DNA of 64,000 nucleotides from Dyadobacter sp. CY345 (GTDB lineage Bacteria > Bacteroidota > Bacteroidia > Cytophagales > Spirosomataceae): NCBI RefSeq assembly GCF_021502725.1, contig NZ_JAKFFS010000004.1, forward strand, positions 310,001 through 374,000, written 5' to 3'. How positions within the stretch are numbered: position 1 is the first letter of the stretch; every line of letters starts with the position of its first letter. Position numbers and translations under genes: made by a program. Shown here piece by piece: positions 19,106 through 28,570 of the stretch. The notes below the pieces were generated by a model. That model saw nothing but the letters and a program-made list of their open reading frames with translations. It did not search any database and was not told the origin of the DNA.

Positions 19106-19175
19106 TTTTGCGTTATAAAGTCGCAATAAAAAATGCAACGTTGCACCGGTAAGTGAGCAAAAGATTCAGAAGTAA

Positions 19176-21002
19176 ATGACGAAGCGGAAAATTCAGATTA
19201 TTATTGGTTTAATGTGCCTGGCGCTTATTGGTCTGATTGGTTTTCAGTGGTACTGGATACGTGAAGCGATTGCGATCAAGAATGAACAATTTAACAATAA
19301 GGTTGCAGAGTCTGTGCAGGAAGTTGTGCACCGGTTGGAAAAACAGGAAATGATGTATCTGCTTCAGCAACGTATTGAAACAGAACAGCAAAAAGATAAA
19401 TTGAACCGGATTACCCAGTTAAGGGAAATGCCGGTCAAAAGAACTGCACCGAGAGCCAATTCGAAAAAACAGGTTTCGGCAGTTTCTGTGCCACCAAGTA
19501 TTCAGGTTTTTATTGCTCCTAATGGTGAAGAAATTCACTATCAGGTGCTTGCGGAAGCTGCTCCATCAGATGTTCTAAGTCCGAATTTCAGGGTCATGAT
19601 GGATCATCAGCAGCAAATTATCGAAGAATTTTTTCAGGCGCAACGTTTCGGCGCAGAAGGAATGGATGAATTCATGCGCAGACGACTTGAAGATGAAAAG
19701 AAGTTAGGAACTGCTTTTCAGGAGGTTTTTCCAAATCAGAAAAATGCTGTAAAGAATCAAAATCAGGGTAACAGCGAATCTTCAAATAACAGCGTTGAAT
19801 ATTACAAGGCAAATCCAGCAGTTAAAAAATCTTCTAGTCTGGCTGGAACAAAACCGCTGATCAACGGCAAGTCAAAAGATCTCGATCGTGCAGATTTGCT
19901 TCGAGAGGTAATGAAGGATCTGATGTATACCAAAAGGCCGATCCAGGAACGCGTCAACCGTTTTTTACTTGATACTCTGTTGAGAAAAGAACTTACTGAA
20001 AAAGGTATAACTCTACCTTTTGAATTTGCCGTCCAGGCGAACGCGAACAACGGAATGATCTTCTCCACTGCAAGTTTAAAATCCAACGAATGGCAGCAAC
20101 GCTCTTATAAAGCTTCCCTTTTTCCGAACGAAACTTTACAGGGAAATAACCTGCTATTTGTGTTTTTTCCTGATCAGCAGAAATATATTCTGAATGATAT
20201 GGGCGTGATGTTCGGCGGCTCCGGTATCTTGATCGTAGTAATAATGGCTTGTTTTTACATGGCCGTTTCTACCATTCTGCATCAGAAAAAACTTTCTGAT
20301 ATCAAGAATGATTTTATCAACAACATGACCCACGAATTTAAAACGCCGATTTCGACGATCGCGCTGGCTGCTGATATGGCGCAGGAAAATTCAAGGTCGG
20401 CAGGAAATGAGGCTTCTCCGCGAATGACGCGTTATCTCGGGATTATCCGGGAAGAAAATAAACGGCTTGGTGCGCATGTTGAAAAAGTTTTGCAAATGGC
20501 ACTTCTCGACAAAGGTCATGTGAAACTGAAACGAAGTGATGCCAATATTCACGATCTGATTGAAAAAGTATTGAACAGCCTGAGTGTTCAGATCGAGCAG
20601 AAAGGTGGAGAACTGGAACTGGAATTTGAAGCGGTAGACGAGATTATTTCCTGCGATGAACTTCACATTTCCAATATTCTGAACAACCTGTTGGATAATG
20701 CCATTAAATATTCCCCTGAAAAATTACAGCTGACTGTCAGGACGGAAAATGAAAATAATGGTGTTACCATTTCCATAACCGATCAAGGTCTGGGGATGAG
20801 CAAAGATCAGATACACCGGATTTTTGATACTTTTTATCGAGTACCAACGGGTAATGTGCACGACGTGAAAGGTTTTGGTCTGGGCCTGAGTTATGTCAAA
20901 AAAATGGTGGAAGCGCATGAGGGAACCGTTAGCGTTCAAAGTCGTCCGGGCCATGGTAGTACCTTTATCCTGTGGCTTCCGGCAGCTCCTTCAGAACAAT
21001 AA
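19176..21002 (+). CDS. RprX-like membrane sensor histidine kinase (orphan)
   Basis: A 608-residue two-component sensor. TM1 is at about residues 7-30, followed by FQWYWIREAIAIKNEQFN, the N-terminal pattern of Bacteroides RprX-type kinases. A long, Gln- and Lys-rich periplasmic part runs to about residue 340. TM2 lies at about 344-366. The HisKA domain has His386 in NNMTHEFKTP. The HATPase domain has the N box (NNLLDNAIKYSP) and G boxes (DQGLGM, GFGLGLSYVKKM). The RprY-type response regulator expected next to such kinases is absent: valS follows downstream and a T9SS-sorted protein lies upstream. Confidence 0.9.
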   Translation: MTKRKIQIIIGLMCLALIGLIGFQWYWIREAIAIKNEQFNNKVAESVQEVVHRLEKQEMMYLLQQRIETEQQKDKLNRITQLREMPVKRTAPRANSKKQVSAVSVPPSIQVFIAPNGEEIHYQVLAEAAPSDVLSPNFRVMMDHQQQIIEEFFQAQRFGAEGMDEFMRRRLEDEKKLGTAFQEVFPNQKNAVKNQNQGNSESSNNSVEYYKANPAVKKSSSLAGTKPLINGKSKDLDRADLLREVMKDLMYTKRPIQERVNRFLLDTLLRKELTEKGITLPFEFAVQANANNGMIFSTASLKSNEWQQRSYKASLFPNETLQGNNLLFVFFPDQQKYILNDMGVMFGGSGILIVVIMACFYMAVSTILHQKKLSDIKNDFINNMTHEFKTPISTIALAADMAQENSRSAGNEASPRMTRYLGIIREENKRLGAHVEKVLQMALLDKGHVKLKRSDANIHDLIEKVLNSLSVQIEQKGGELELEFEAVDEIISCDELHISNILNNLLDNAIKYSPEKLQLTVRTENENNGVTISITDQGLGMSKDQIHRIFDTFYRVPTGNVHDVKGFGLGLSYVKKMVEAHEGTVSVQSRPGHGSTFILWLPAAPSEQ

Positions 21003-21121
21003 ATATTTCCCGGTCAGGTATTAATCTCCTAGCGTTCACGTGAAAATCTCGCTTTCAAGTGATAACTTGCCGTCTTTTTAAGACTGCAATTGTTTACAAC
21101 GCCCATATTTTACAAAAAAGA

Positions 21122-23752
21122 ATGATCTCGAAAACCTACGCGCCGCAAGAGATAGAAGATAAATGGTATAGCTACTGGATCGAAAATAAGTTTTTTAGTT
21201 CAAAGCCAAATCCTGATAAAGAGCCTTACACCATCGTAATTCCACCGCCAAATGTGACGGGTGTTTTGCACATGGGACATATGCTCAACAACACAATCCA
21301 GGATATTCTGATCCGTAAGGCGCGGATGGAAGGTAAGGAAGCTTGCTGGGTTCCCGGTACTGATCACGCCTCGATTGCTACCGAAGCGAAAGTTGTTGCG
21401 ATGCTGAAAGAACGCGGTATCGCCAAACGTGATCTTTCCCGCGATGAATTTTTAGAATATTGCTGGGAATGGACGCACAAATACGGAGGTATCATTTTGC
21501 AGCAATTACGTAAGCTGGGTGCTTCCTGCGACTGGGATCGTACAGCTTTCACTATGGATCCGGATCTTTATGATTCTGTGATCGATGTATTTATTGATTT
21601 ATATAAAAAAGGAGATATTTATCGTGGTCACCGGATGGTGAACTGGGATCCGCAGGCACGTACGACGGTTTCAGATGAAGAGGTAATTACAAAAGAGGTT
21701 AACCAGAAACTGGTTTATATCCGGTATGACCTGGTTGGCGGAGCAGAGGGAGAAGGGATTATTATCGCGACAACGCGCCCGGAAACGATTATGGCGGATG
21801 CTGCGATCTGTGTCAATCCTAATGACGAACGTTATCAAAATCTGATAGGAAAACAGGTTACAATTCCGTTGATCAATCGCGCAATTGATGTAATTGCTGA
21901 CGAATACGTTGAAATGGAATTTGGTACCGGTGCGCTGAAAGTTACGCCTGCGCATGATACCAATGACTATGAATTAGGTAAAAAACATAATCTGGCGATC
22001 ATCGATCTTTTAAATGAAGATGGAACGCTCAATGAAAAAGCGCAGATTCTTGTTGGCGAAGACCGTTTTGTGGCTCGTAAGAAAATTATAAAATTGCTCG
22101 AAGAATCAGGGAATCTGGTTAAAAGTGAGGAATATAAGTCGAATGTTGGTCATTCGGAGCGTACCAATGCGGTGATTGAGCCAACGATTTCGGAGCAATG
22201 GTTTTTGAAAATGAGCCGGTTGAGCGAGCCAGCTTTGGAAAATGTGATGAATGATACCATTCAGCTGATTCCACCAAAATTCAAAAATACGTACCGTCAC
22301 TGGATGGAAAACGTGCGCGACTGGAACATCAGTCGCCAGCTTTGGTGGGGCCACCGTATTCCTGCTTTTTACTTGCAGGACGGAACAGTTATCGTTGCCA
22401 AAACAAAAAATGAAGCACTGCATATTGCCCAGCACGAATATCAGCTTTTTGCCTTAACGGAAGAAGATTTGACGCAGGATGCCGATGTTTTGGATACCTG
22501 GTTTTCTTCCTGGTTATGGCCTATTTCTGTTTTTGACGGGATCAAAGAGCCTGAAAATGAGGAGGTAAATTATTATTATCCAACAAACGACTTGGTTACA
22601 GCGCCGGAAATTTTGTTCTTCTGGGTAGCGCGTATGATCATCGCCGGTTACGAATACAGAGGAACTTTTCCATTCAAAAATGTATATCTGACCGGTATTG
22701 TTCGGGATAAGCAGGGGAGAAAAATGTCGAAATCGCTGGGAAATTCTCCTGATCCGATTGATCTGATTGACCAGTATGGCGCAGATGGAATCCGTACAGG
22801 TATGCTTTTTAGCTCTCCTGCCGGAAACGATTTGCCTTATGATGAAAAACTGGTTGAACAGGGAAGAAATTTTTGTAACAAAATATGGAATGCATTCCGT
22901 CTGGTAAAAGGATGGACCGTAGATTCATCGCTTCCGACGCCGGAAGGCTCTGCGTTGGCTGTCAAGTGGTTTGAGAGCAAACTAAACCAGACACTGGCAG
23001 AAGTGCAGGATCATTTTACAAAATTCCGTATCTCGGATTCGTTGAATTCGGTTTATAAATTGATCTGGGATGATTTCTGCGCGCAGTATCTGGAAATGAT
23101 CAAACCGGGTTTTGAACAGCCGATTGATGCAGAAACCTTCGAAGCTACGCTGGAATTTTTTGATAAACTGATGCGCCTTGCTCATCCGTATATGCCGTTT
23201 ATCACCGAGGAAATCTGGCAGAATATTCGTGAGCGTCAGGAAAAGGAAAGTATCTGCGTGGCGGAGTTCCCGGCAGCAGGTGCTGTTGACATTTCGCTTC
23301 TGGCTAATTTTGAGGTTCTTTTTGAACTGATCTCTGCTGTAAGAAATCTAAGAAATACGAAAAACATCAGCCCGAAAGTAGAACTTCCACTGGCAGTCAA
23401 AAGTGACCAGCCTGATCTTTATAAAGGATTGGAAGCATTGGTAAGAAAACTTGCGAATGTGGCTGAAATTAATTTTGTAACTGAGCAAGCACCCGGTATG
23501 TCCTTCCTGATCCGTTCTGACGAATTTTTCATTAATCTTGAAGGAGAGATTGACGTAGAGGCAGAGCGTGAAAATCTCACCAAAGAGCTGGCTTATACCG
23601 AAGGCTTCCTGAATTCTGTTGCTAAAAAACTCTCTAATGAACGTTTTGTTCAAAATGCAAATGCCGAAGTTGTTGAAAAGGAAAGACAAAAAATGGCAGA
23701 TGCCGAGGCGAAAATTGTGACCTTGAAAGAAGCTTTGGTCCGATTGGGATAA
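21122..23752 (+). CDS. valS: Valyl-tRNA synthetase
   Basis: Charges tRNA-Val with valine and edits mischarged threonine. The start is placed at 21122 (876 residues, MISKTYAPQEIEDKWYSYW) because family alignments begin there; the open frame runs 21 codons further upstream. The class I motifs are PPNVTGVLHMGHM (HIGH type, near 45) and GRKMSKSLGN (KMSKS, near 540). The editing domain lies at about 190-340. The anticodon-binding domain and a C-terminal coiled coil (about 805-876) are present. A clear terminator follows. Confidence 0.97.
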   Translation: MISKTYAPQEIEDKWYSYWIENKFFSSKPNPDKEPYTIVIPPPNVTGVLHMGHMLNNTIQDILIRKARMEGKEACWVPGTDHASIATEAKVVAMLKERGIAKRDLSRDEFLEYCWEWTHKYGGIILQQLRKLGASCDWDRTAFTMDPDLYDSVIDVFIDLYKKGDIYRGHRMVNWDPQARTTVSDEEVITKEVNQKLVYIRYDLVGGAEGEGIIIATTRPETIMADAAICVNPNDERYQNLIGKQVTIPLINRAIDVIADEYVEMEFGTGALKVTPAHDTNDYELGKKHNLAIIDLLNEDGTLNEKAQILVGEDRFVARKKIIKLLEESGNLVKSEEYKSNVGHSERTNAVIEPTISEQWFLKMSRLSEPALENVMNDTIQLIPPKFKNTYRHWMENVRDWNISRQLWWGHRIPAFYLQDGTVIVAKTKNEALHIAQHEYQLFALTEEDLTQDADVLDTWFSSWLWPISVFDGIKEPENEEVNYYYPTNDLVTAPEILFFWVARMIIAGYEYRGTFPFKNVYLTGIVRDKQGRKMSKSLGNSPDPIDLIDQYGADGIRTGMLFSSPAGNDLPYDEKLVEQGRNFCNKIWNAFRLVKGWTVDSSLPTPEGSALAVKWFESKLNQTLAEVQDHFTKFRISDSLNSVYKLIWDDFCAQYLEMIKPGFEQPIDAETFEATLEFFDKLMRLAHPYMPFITEEIWQNIRERQEKESICVAEFPAAGAVDISLLANFEVLFELISAVRNLRNTKNISPKVELPLAVKSDQPDLYKGLEALVRKLANVAEINFVTEQAPGMSFLIRSDEFFINLEGEIDVEAERENLTKELAYTEGFLNSVAKKLSNERFVQNANAEVVEKERQKMADAEAKIVTLKEALVRLG

Positions 23753-23772
23753 TTATCGGGCTTCATAATATT

Positions 23773-23816
23773 GAAAAAATGGCGCAGGAAACGATTTGTT
23801 TTCAGCGCCATTTTTA
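23773..23816 (+). terminator. Rho-independent terminator of valS
   Basis: A perfect 11-bp stem (AAAAATGGCGC at 23775-23785 with 23805-23815) ends in a T-run. It starts 23 bases after the valS stop. Confidence 0.85.
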
Positions 23817-24150
23817 TTGGTCTATTTATTTATAAGGTGATATTACCACGTGGTTAAAATTATTTCCGTTAGATAAATTTCCAGAGAAAATTAATTAACA
23901 GAAGGGCTCTTGATTTTGCAGAAACTTCTGATTTATGTCATGCGTTTCCTTGAAATAATTTTAAAATTCATCGTGAAAAAATCTCCGACGAATTAATAAA
24001 TGATTCACCCTGAACGACGTATAATGGTAAATTTCTACTTGAAAAATATATCCTTTCGCTTGCTGATTTGTCCGAAAAGTATTTGAAATTTGATACACCA
24101 GAGCTGGAATTTAGGTATCAATAACTTGTTCGTATTAAAATTGGGGTGTC
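23817..24150. other. Non-coding gap between valS and fbp
   Basis: About 334 A+T-rich bases without a convincing gene. It holds the 10-bp palindrome ACCACGTGGT at 23845-23854, a possible protein-binding site. The fbp promoter must lie here, but no exact TAnnTTTG box was found. No RNA gene was recognised. Confidence 0.4.
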
Positions 24151-25146
24151 ATGGAAACAAAAATTGAACAGGAGCTTGCGTTGCCGGTAGGGGTGACGCT
24201 GGATCGGTATATTATGCACAGCCAGAGTGCTTTTCCTTATGCCACTGGGGAGCTTTCGCAATTGCTCAGGGATATCGCACTGGCAGGAAAAATCATCAAT
24301 CGCGAAGTAAATAAGGCTGGTCTGATAGACGTAACCGGTGCAAACGGAACAGAAAATATTCAGGGTGAAAATCAGCAGAAACTGGATATCATCGCCAACA
24401 TTCGTTTTATACGAGCATTGAAAAATGGCGGAGAAGTCTGCGCAATCCTTTCCGAGGAAGACGAACATATTATCCATACCGGTAATGACCATGGAAAATA
24501 TGTCGTAGCCATGGACCCACTCGATGGTTCGTCTAATATTGATGTCAATGTATCAATTGGTACAATTTTTTCGATATACCGGCGTGTCACTCCGATTAAT
24601 TCTCCTGCAACAATGGATGATTTTTTACAAGGCGGACGCAAACAGATAGCGGCCGGTTATATTCTTTACGGCTCTTCCACGATGCTGGTTTATTCAACAG
24701 GGGACGGTGTAAATGGATTTACCTATGATCACTCGCTCGGTGAGTTTATCCTTTCCCACAAAAATATTATTTCTCCTGCGAATGGTACGATTTATTCTGT
24801 AAACGAAGGAAATTATAACAGCTATTCTGCATCAACACAGAACTACATAACCGACTGTAAAAGAAAATGTTACAGCGCAAGATATATCGGCTCGCTTGTC
24901 GGTGATTTCCACCGGAATCTTTTAAAAGGAGGAATTTATTTGTATCCGGCCACAGCAAAAGATCCAAAAGGAAAGCTGCGTTTACTTTACGAATGTTATC
25001 CCCTGGCTTTTATTGCTGAGAAATCAGGCGGCAAAGCAAGTGATGGTTTCAGGGATATTCTGGATATTGTCCCGTCTGATTTTCATCAGCGTTCTCCAAT
25101 TTATGTAGGCTCGGTCACCATGGTCGATGAAGCTATAAAGGCGTAA
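24151..25146 (+). CDS. fbp: Fructose-1,6-bisphosphatase class 1
   Basis: Gluconeogenic enzyme that hydrolyses fructose 1,6-bisphosphate to fructose 6-phosphate. The 331-residue protein has the metal-binding motif [13 protein letters not shown] near residues 120-132 and upstream acidic ligands in ILSEEDE. Near the C-terminus it has the substrate-site segment [14 protein letters not shown]. The GTG/ATG choice is clear: ATG at 24151 (METKIEQEL). It is followed after 38 bases by the DEAD-box helicase gene, which has its own -7 box. Confidence 0.96.
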   Translation: METKIEQELALPVGVTLDRYIMHSQSAFPYATGELSQLLRDIALAGKIINREVNKAGLIDVTGANGTENIQGENQQKLDIIANIRFIRALKNGGEVCAILSEEDEHIIHTGNDHGKYVVAMDPLDGSSNIDVNVSIGTIFSIYRRVTPINSPATMDDFLQGGRKQIAAGYILYGSSTMLVYSTGDGVNGFTYDHSLGEFILSHKNIISPANGTIYSVNEGNYNSYSASTQNYITDCKRKCYSARYIGSLVGDFHRNLLKGGIYLYPATAKDPKGKLRLLYECYPLAFIAEKSGGKASDGFRDILDIVPSDFHQRSPIYVGSVTMVDEAIKA

Positions 25147-25172
25147 GTTATGGAAGCTCATTTTTGTTTTCG

Positions 25173-25180
25173 TACCTTTG
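25173..25180 (+). promoter_or_regulatory. -7 promoter box of the DEAD-box helicase gene
   Basis: TACCTTTG (exact TAnnTTTG) ends only four bases before the ATG at 25185. Transcription from it would begin at or beside the start codon, suggesting a leaderless mRNA. It also argues against the upstream in-frame start at 25164, which would overlap the promoter. Confidence 0.45.
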
Positions 25181-25184
25181 CGCG

Positions 25185-26525
25185 ATGCAAACTACGCAAA
25201 ATAAATTTGAGCTATTTAAGCTTAACCGTCAATTACTCAATGCCATTGAAGAAGCAGGCTACGCGGAGCCTACACCGATTCAAGAGCAGGCAATCCCTCT
25301 TGCACTAGCCGGACAGGATATTTTAGGCATAGCACAGACAGGAACAGGAAAGACTGCGGCTTACACATTGCCATTACTTATGCGCATAAAATACGCGCAG
25401 GGAGAGCATCCGCGTGCCCTGATTCTGGCACCAACACGTGAGCTGGCCATGCAGATCTCGGATGCCATTATTCAGCTCAGTAAATATACAGACATAAGGA
25501 CCGTCGTTCTCTTCGGGGGAATTGGCCCCAAAGCACAGATCGATGCAATCCGTAGAGGCGTTGATATTATTGTTGCCACACCAGGAAGGTTCATGGATCT
25601 GTATCTGAAAGAGGAGATCGTGGTGAAACATATCAACTGCATGGTGCTGGATGAGGCGGACAAAATGATGGATATGGGTTTCATGCCGCAGATCCGTCGT
25701 TTTCTGGAAATCCTTCCCCGCAAACGTCAGAATATGCTTTTTTCTGCCACTTTTTCTGACAAGGTTGAACGTCTTTCTTTCGAGTTTTTAGAGTATCCGA
25801 CACGTATAGAAGTTACGCCACAAGCGACGACAGCGGAAATGGTGACGCAGGTACTTTACGAACTGCCGAATTTCCGTACAAAAATAAATCTGCTTACACA
25901 TTTATTAAAAGACGAGGAGAAATTTATCCGCGTTTTGATATTTACCCGTAGCCGTGAGGTGGCTGGGCAAGTGCATAGTTATTTGTTGAATACCGTTGTC
26001 AAAGAGGAAGCACTTCGGGTAATTCATGCGAACAAAGGACAGAACACCAGAACAAATGCGATGGATGCTTTCCGTGAAGGTGCTGTTCGTGTTATGGTTG
26101 CCACAGACGTTGTTGCTCGGGGAATTGATATTACCGAAGTAAGTCATGTGATCAATTTCGACGTTCCTTTGATCTATGAAGACTATGTGCACAGAATTGG
26201 AAGAACCGGCCGGGCGAATACCGTCGGGCAGGCGATCACATTTATGACTGCCGCCGATGAATACCATATAGCGAAGATCGAAAAAATGATCCGTATGGAA
26301 ATTCCACGCGAAAAATTACCGGAAGATCTGGACATTATGAAAACGCCGGTTGACGAGCGTCAAATGATGCTGAGAGAAATTGATAATCAGAAGAGAAAAG
26401 AGGATCCGACGTTTCTGGGTGCTTTTCATGAAAAAAAGAATGCACATTTGTTCAAGGCTAAAACTACTTCGAAGAGCAAAGATACAGGTCGTCGAAAGAC
26501 AGCTACAAAGCGAAGTAAACGATAA
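25185..26525 (+). CDS. DEAD-box ATP-dependent RNA helicase
   Basis: A 446-residue RNA helicase of the RhlE/CsdA-like bacterial group, expected to unwind RNA in ribosome assembly or mRNA decay. Motifs in order: Q motif (PTPIQEQAIPLAL), AQTGTGKT, PTRELAMQ, DEAD in VLDEADKMMDMGF, SAT, and the C-terminal ATDVVARGID and HRIGRTGRA. The tail is Lys- and Arg-rich (about 425-446), typical for RNA binding. The start at 25185 is chosen over 25164 because of the promoter box between them. Confidence 0.93.
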   Translation: MQTTQNKFELFKLNRQLLNAIEEAGYAEPTPIQEQAIPLALAGQDILGIAQTGTGKTAAYTLPLLMRIKYAQGEHPRALILAPTRELAMQISDAIIQLSKYTDIRTVVLFGGIGPKAQIDAIRRGVDIIVATPGRFMDLYLKEEIVVKHINCMVLDEADKMMDMGFMPQIRRFLEILPRKRQNMLFSATFSDKVERLSFEFLEYPTRIEVTPQATTAEMVTQVLYELPNFRTKINLLTHLLKDEEKFIRVLIFTRSREVAGQVHSYLLNTVVKEEALRVIHANKGQNTRTNAMDAFREGAVRVMVATDVVARGIDITEVSHVINFDVPLIYEDYVHRIGRTGRANTVGQAITFMTAADEYHIAKIEKMIRMEIPREKLPEDLDIMKTPVDERQMMLREIDNQKRKEDPTFLGAFHEKKNAHLFKAKTTSKSKDTGRRKTATKRSKR

Positions 26526-26598
26526 CAATACAATACGATATCCAATATTTCCGTTTAACTTGGACAATAGAAAAACCTGTTTCTCTATTTTTTAATCT

Positions 26599-27339
26599 AT
26601 GAAAGAATCCATTGTTATTTGGTTTGCTCTTTTAATTCCTGCTCTTGGGTTCGCTCAGGAAAAACATTTGGCAAGTGCGTCACCAGTTTCAGACACTAAT
26701 ATTTCGCAAAAAAGGCCACTGGAATTAAAGGAGAGACGTGTAGTGCCGTTGTTCGGAGAGGAGAGTAAAAGCTCGGAACAGATTGATGAAGAAATACGCT
26801 TCTTGAGTGATTGCGACAAATCTTTTAGCAGCAGGCCAGAAGCTAGTAGTTTCTTTTCAGCCCGTGCCTGGGAGTATTTACAGGAAGGTTCTCTGGATAC
26901 CGCATGTTATCGTTTCAATCTTGCCCATTTGCTAAATGACAAAAATGTCGAAGCATATTGGGGCTTGGGAGTGGTATGTTACCAACGAGAAAATTGGGTA
27001 GATGCAAAACGTATGCTTAGCCGTGGGGTAAATCTTCAGTCTAATAATGTGCCTTTATTAGTAGATCTTTCGACCGTTGACCTGAAACTTTATGCAATGA
27101 ATAAAGGACAGGAAGAATTGGATGAGGCGTTTAAATTATTGGAAGACGCTGTTGCGCTGGATTCCACTTATGCCCTGGGACAATATAATCTGGCTCTTGT
27201 GCATTACAACCGGAATGAACCTGAAAAATCCTGGGAGCACCTTCATAAAGGAAGAAACCTGGATTTTAATCAGATCAATTTTGAATTCGTAGAATTATTA
27301 AAAGCAAAACTTCCTGATCCGCAGGGGTTTTTCAAATAA
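26599..27339 (+). CDS. Secreted TPR-repeat protein
   Basis: A 246-residue protein with a signal peptide (MKESIVIWFALLIPALGFAQ). From about residue 90 it contains three to four tetratricopeptide repeats (AYWGLGVVCYQRENW, ALGQYNLALVHYNRNEPEKSW). It probably acts in the periplasm as a protein-binding scaffold. Partner and pathway are unknown. It ends at a strong bidirectional terminator facing the B12 operon. Confidence 0.75.
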   Translation: MKESIVIWFALLIPALGFAQEKHLASASPVSDTNISQKRPLELKERRVVPLFGEESKSSEQIDEEIRFLSDCDKSFSSRPEASSFFSARAWEYLQEGSLDTACYRFNLAHLLNDKNVEAYWGLGVVCYQRENWVDAKRMLSRGVNLQSNNVPLLVDLSTVDLKLYAMNKGQEELDEAFKLLEDAVALDSTYALGQYNLALVHYNRNEPEKSWEHLHKGRNLDFNQINFEFVELLKAKLPDPQGFFK

Positions 27340-27368
27340 GATAGTACATAGTCAAGTTAGCAAGTAGC

Positions 27369-27405
27369 CAAAGAGGTCAGGTTTTTAAAACCTGACCTCT
27401 TTTTT
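27369..27405. terminator. Bidirectional terminator between the TPR gene and btuG
   Basis: A near-perfect palindrome (AAAGAGGTCAGGTTTT with its complement, 27370-27402) is flanked by A-runs on the left and T-runs on the right. It can end transcription from both sides. Confidence 0.9.
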
Positions 27406-27428
27406 GCTTTCAGAAATGAGAAACAATA

Positions 27429-28499
27429 CTATCTGAAATAGAATCCGGTTGGAGCGATACCCACTTTCACAGAATCAACCAAAGTTCCGTCTGAGCGGTA
27501 ACGAAGCGCATATCCGGATTGCGTATAAGATGGTGTTACACCAGCATAAATCAACCCTTGTCTTGGATCAACTGCTAAACCTGAAAACATTCTTTTGGCG
27601 AAAGGTGTAGCCAAATTAACGGCCGTGTCTGTGATCTGAAACTTGTAAGTCTCTCCACGAGTAAAATCACCAAGGACGAAATAGATTGTTCTAAGATCAG
27701 GACTCATCGCAAAATTCATAGCCGATTTGGACATATCAGCACTGATTTTTATCGTAGCTTCTTTTTCATAAGTATCCGGATTCACACGAATCAGATCAAG
27801 TCCGGCCTGCACCCACAATTTGCCATTTGCATCCACTCCGATTGGATTTGGTTCGTCAGTGAAAGGGATAGCATTGGTAACCTCATCAGAAGTTGTATTG
27901 ATGACCGTCAGATTTTTGCCCTCGCTATAATCATAATTACCAACAAATAATTTGTTGTTATGCAAAACCATATTTTCAGGGCCTTTATCCGTAGTGATTT
28001 TTTTAACTACTTTTTTCGTAGCAAGATCAACAACTGCAATATATCCTGCCGGATAAGTAGAATTGGAATTTAAAGTACCCCAGTTTGTCACGTAAGCTTT
28101 TGTGCTCCCTATGGCAACAACTTCACGAGGATTTTCGATGTCAGGCGCACCGATTGAGCCTGTCGTTGTAAATTTATTCGCATCAACAATTTCTACTTTG
28201 TCAGATCCGGGATTTGAGTTGTCAACCAATATTATCCCGTGATCACCGGCAACGGCATATCCCTGCATACCGCCTTTCAGCGTGCTTCCGTTTACAATCG
28301 AAAATATATCAGAATCTGCAATATTTTTTTCTCTTGTAAGGAAAGAAATATTACCATTGTTTTGAGAAAAATTACCTTCATTGATTACAAAAACGCCTTG
28401 TACGTAAGTCCCTTCCGGTGCCGGATCGCTTTGGTTACAAGACCACGCAATGGCCGATATAAGAGTTACAGTAAAAATTCTGCTAAGTTGTTTTTTCAT
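27429..28499 (-). CDS. BtuG-like surface B12-binding lipoprotein (YncE/DUF5074-type beta-propeller)
   Basis: A 356-residue lipoprotein: the signal peptide ends in the lipobox IAWSC with Cys21 as the lipidated residue. The rest is a series of about seven propeller-like beta blades (YVQGVFVINEG, TKAYVTNWGTL, KLFVGNYDYS, KLWVQAGL). Bacteroides BtuG proteins are surface lipoproteins of this fold that bind cobalamin very tightly and hand it to BtuB. The identification rests on fold-like features plus position: 71 bases downstream of a BtuB-like receptor gene under a cobalamin riboswitch. No BtuCDF transporter lies next to it. Confidence 0.8.
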   Translation of the reverse strand: MKKQLSRIFTVTLISAIAWSCNQSDPAPEGTYVQGVFVINEGNFSQNNGNISFLTREKNIADSDIFSIVNGSTLKGGMQGYAVAGDHGIILVDNSNPGSDKVEIVDANKFTTTGSIGAPDIENPREVVAIGSTKAYVTNWGTLNSNSTYPAGYIAVVDLATKKVVKKITTDKGPENMVLHNNKLFVGNYDYSEGKNLTVINTTSDEVTNAIPFTDEPNPIGVDANGKLWVQAGLDLIRVNPDTYEKEATIKISADMSKSAMNFAMSPDLRTIYFVLGDFTRGETYKFQITDTAVNLATPFAKRMFSGLAVDPRQGLIYAGVTPSYTQSGYALRYRSDGTLVDSVKVGIAPTGFYFR

Positions 28500-28570
28500 T
28501 GTTTTGGTATTAAAGTAGTCGTTAAAATGTTTTGTTAGCGTTAATTATTGGAATAAAAAGTCGTCCGATA

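Noticed and set aside
23753..24150. A small RNA or tRNA gene in the valS-fbp gap
   Set aside because: No cloverleaf or known RNA motif was found; only the valS terminator and a short palindrome are clear.
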